Source: Monosporascus cannonballus | Taxonomy: Eukaryota > Ascomycota > Sordariomycetes > Xylariales | Assembly: GCA_004154925.1 (NCBI GenBank) | Contig: QJNS01000052.1 | Location: forward strand, 1 to 64,000 | Reading direction: 5' to 3' | Length of the DNA stretch: 64,000 nt | In this document: positions 62,101-64,000 of the stretch, piece after piece | Numbering within the stretch: position 1 is the first letter of the stretch | Layout: each line of letters starts with the position of its first letter | Notes under the pieces: model-generated | Seen by the model: the letters and a program-made list of their open reading frames with translations, nothing else | Database searches by the model: none | Told to the model about the DNA's origin: nothing | Translations under genes and position numbers: made by a program

Positions 62101-63805
62101 TTTACCGCCGTAAGGCCATAAAATGCTAAATATATACTCGTTAAAATAAAGATTTTTAAAAACCCAAAAACCATACTTATAAAATTATAAAAACATATAA
62201 TCTTGGGAAATTATTAATTAATCTTTTGCTAAAAGAAAACACGTTTTAAAAAATATATAAATATAGATTTATAAATTTAACAAAAACGGTTAACTGCAAA
62301 AATGCAAAGTACGACTTATAATATGTAATAATTAATAACTAAAAACCGTATATAGCAATATATATGGGTTTATACTTATCGGAAAATCCTTTCAAACGTT
62401 AATCGCCATTACAACCCGATTTAATTTAGAACTTAAATAATATAACGTTATCAATATTTTCGTTTACGCGAATCTCTTTTATAAGCTATATATTAAAACG
62501 CCCTTAAGGTATTTATATTATAACAAAATCTTACCGATCGAAAAAGCCTTATATAACTTGGAAAAATTATCATTACTGTAACGAAAAACTTTATTAACAT
62601 ATTAAAAGATTTGGGATTTAACCCCGTTCCTTATAAGCTGTATTAGTTTTTTCGTTAAAAGGTACTTTTTTTTACGTTAATAATATTATCATTACGTACC
62701 GCAAAAAAAACTAATACCTAATTAATTAGATAATTTAACAAATTAAAAAAACGGTATATTCTTTTAAAAGGTAAAAATCTTTAATAGTTTTTCGGCATCG
62801 AAACAATTAAAAATAAACCTAACCGGAAAATCTGGGTATCCTAAGTTAACTTCATAAATAAACTGGTTAACCTTATCCCTAAAAAACGCTTAAATAACCT
62901 TTTAAATACGCCGATAACTATCGTTAAAGTATTACCTAATCTTAATTTAACCAATCCAAATTTAATTAGTAAATATCAAAAAAACAAACTTAATGTTATA
63001 CGTAATAATTAATACCTAACCCGATATATCCTTCGCTGCATCTCAATTAGCCCGATTTAACCTAAACTCTAATGCCGTTTATTACGAAACGGCTAATCGA
63101 TTCATATTATAGTTTATTAAAACCAAAATATGGGCTGTGTAATTCGGCGGCGAGGATTTGATAAACATATAAAACGACGTTTCTTTTACGGATAATATTA
63201 TCGAATAAAAAAGTTTCGAAACATATGTTATAAAACTATTTAAAAAAATAATTAAATAAAAAACAAATAAACAAAATGCAGTAATTACTTTCACAACCGA
63301 AACGGAATTATTATCTTTTACGCAAATTGCCAAAAAAACCTTTTTTATTTCCCGATTAATCATTAAACTAGAAATCGACCTAAAAACGGAACAACTAAAT
63401 ATATAATGCGATAATTTACAAACTATACGGCTCGTTAACGCGGATATCGTTTTCCTTATAACGAAATTACGATATATTAATATATATAATTATTAGCTGC
63501 GAAAAACAGCAGAAAAAAACTTAATCAAAATAAATTATATATTAACGGGTAATATACTAACAAATGGACTAATAAAAACCCTACTAAAAAAAGCCTTCAG
63601 ACACTTCAGAAAACAACTAGGATTCATGGATATTACGGAAGCCCTTAAACAGCGGAAAAACACTTTACAGATAATTTCAAAGACGGAATTAGCCGATCGG
63701 GAGGACTTAATTGCTGGAAAAAAGGTAAAATAAATAACTGCAGCTCTAGAAAATAATAAAAAATGATAATTAACGCCCTAAATATTTCAAGGCGTTAAAG
63801 GGGTG
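59113..63805 (+). pseudogene. Copia gag-pol remainder (integrase, reverse transcriptase, RNase H), RIP-inactivated
   Basis: Integrase: CQACDKAKIKR (about 60617), then IAIDFTNFEENPERYQYVIF and VTDRYLGYILDIYLKN. Reverse transcriptase: GFNPVPYKLY, then an LVQ/LKKRY-like stretch and FFGIETIKNKPNRKIWVS (62620-62840). C-terminal end: RHFRKQLGFMDITEALKQR (63597-63655), a typical copia pol terminus. Many TAA/TAG stops and some shifts, so no active polyprotein. Confidence 0.8.
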
Positions 63806-63968
63806 TGTCAACTAGCCAGGGTGTGCTATAGCATACCAAATACGGAAAGGTCACCTTCTGAACGGAGTATATATATTCCGTTCCTAGGTTACACTAAAGT
63901 TGTACGCGTTGCGAGAGCGCACGCAATTAGATGAATACAACAACAACTGATATCCCCTATATCTGACA
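63806..63968 (+). repeat. 3' LTR of copia
   Basis: 163 bp, about 90% identical to the 5' LTR; ends TGTCAAC...ATCTGACA, followed by TSD GATAC. Confidence 0.9.
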
Positions 63969-63973
63969 GATAC

Positions 63974-64000
63974 ATTATGGTTAAGATATTTGGATTTGTC
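63974..64000 (-). mobile_element. pogo 2, continuation after copia
   Basis: The 27 bases after the copia TSD continue the interrupted pogo 2 sequence and run off the window edge. Confidence 0.4.

Larger units (their letters stand above)
51810..63968 (+). mobile_element. Ty1/Copia LTR retrotransposon with Gypsy B inserted in gag
   Basis: Short LTRs of 161 and 163 bp (51810-51970, 63806-63968), ends TGTCA...TAACA/TGACA, exact TSD GATAC (51805-51809, 63969-63973). A purine tract AAAGGGG (63797-63803) precedes the 3' LTR. Without B and its duplicated TSD the element is about 5.5 kb, a normal copia size. gag-pol is plus-sense. The A-rich plus strand contrasts with the T-rich plus strand of the minus-sense Gypsy elements. 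Confidence 0.9.

Noticed and set aside
17341..64000. CRISPR array or bacterial-type systems in the repetitive block
   Set aside because: Repeats are LTRs, terminal inverted repeats and LTR tandem units of eukaryotic transposons; no regular repeat-spacer pattern.

Overview
The window comes from a filamentous ascomycete genome. Genes in the first 17 kb have short GT-AG introns of 47-77 nt, and they include two fungal class II O-methyltransferases, a microsomal cytochrome P450 and a fungal pyridoxal-reductase-type aldo-keto reductase. The remaining 47 kb is very AT-rich. It is packed with transposons whose reading frames are full of TAA/TAG codons at former CAA/CAG codons, the signature of repeat-induced point mutation (RIP).

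Layout. 1-4337: balanced composition, no supported gene. 4338-5064 (-): broken secreted DNase of the NucA/NucB family. 6465-6956 (-): small unidentified gene. 8086-8580: unidentified gene remnant. 8944-16982: a biosynthetic gene group, O-methyltransferase 1 (+), O-methyltransferase 2 (-), P450 (+), aldo-keto reductase (+). O-methyltransferase 2 and the P450 share a 415-bp divergent promoter. A short motif, ACTCGG(A/T), recurs in the promoters of all four genes and forms a perfect CTCGGA-N-TCCGAG palindrome upstream of the reductase, so one Zn2Cys6-type regulator may control the group. No polyketide synthase, peptide synthetase, terpene synthase or regulator gene is in the window. These are tailoring enzymes, and the core enzyme must lie elsewhere.

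17341-64000: a nested transposon stack that can be resolved from intact target-site duplications (TSDs). Five Ty3/Gypsy elements lie on the minus strand: F 20425-28946, H from 29610 past the window end, C 33835-42399, A 42935-49637, B 52435-59107. One Ty1/Copia element lies on the plus strand, 51810-63968. Two Tc1/mariner elements (39199-40707, 49661-51050) and two pogo/Fot elements (23671-25511, and 51069 onward) complete the set. C, A, the second Tc1 and the second pogo sit in H. Copia sits in that pogo, and B sits in copia (four levels deep).

Two features stand out. First, a 119-bp element with TGTGA...TCACA ends and 5-bp TSDs is present twice and has escaped the AT decay around it. Second, Gypsy elements A, B and C all carry a remnant ORF antisense to pol, just inside the 3' LTR, for a small basic Cys-containing, coiled-coil-like protein.

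All coordinates were read by eye. LTR edges supported by TSDs are firm; edges of H, the outer repeat G and pogo 2 are approximate.
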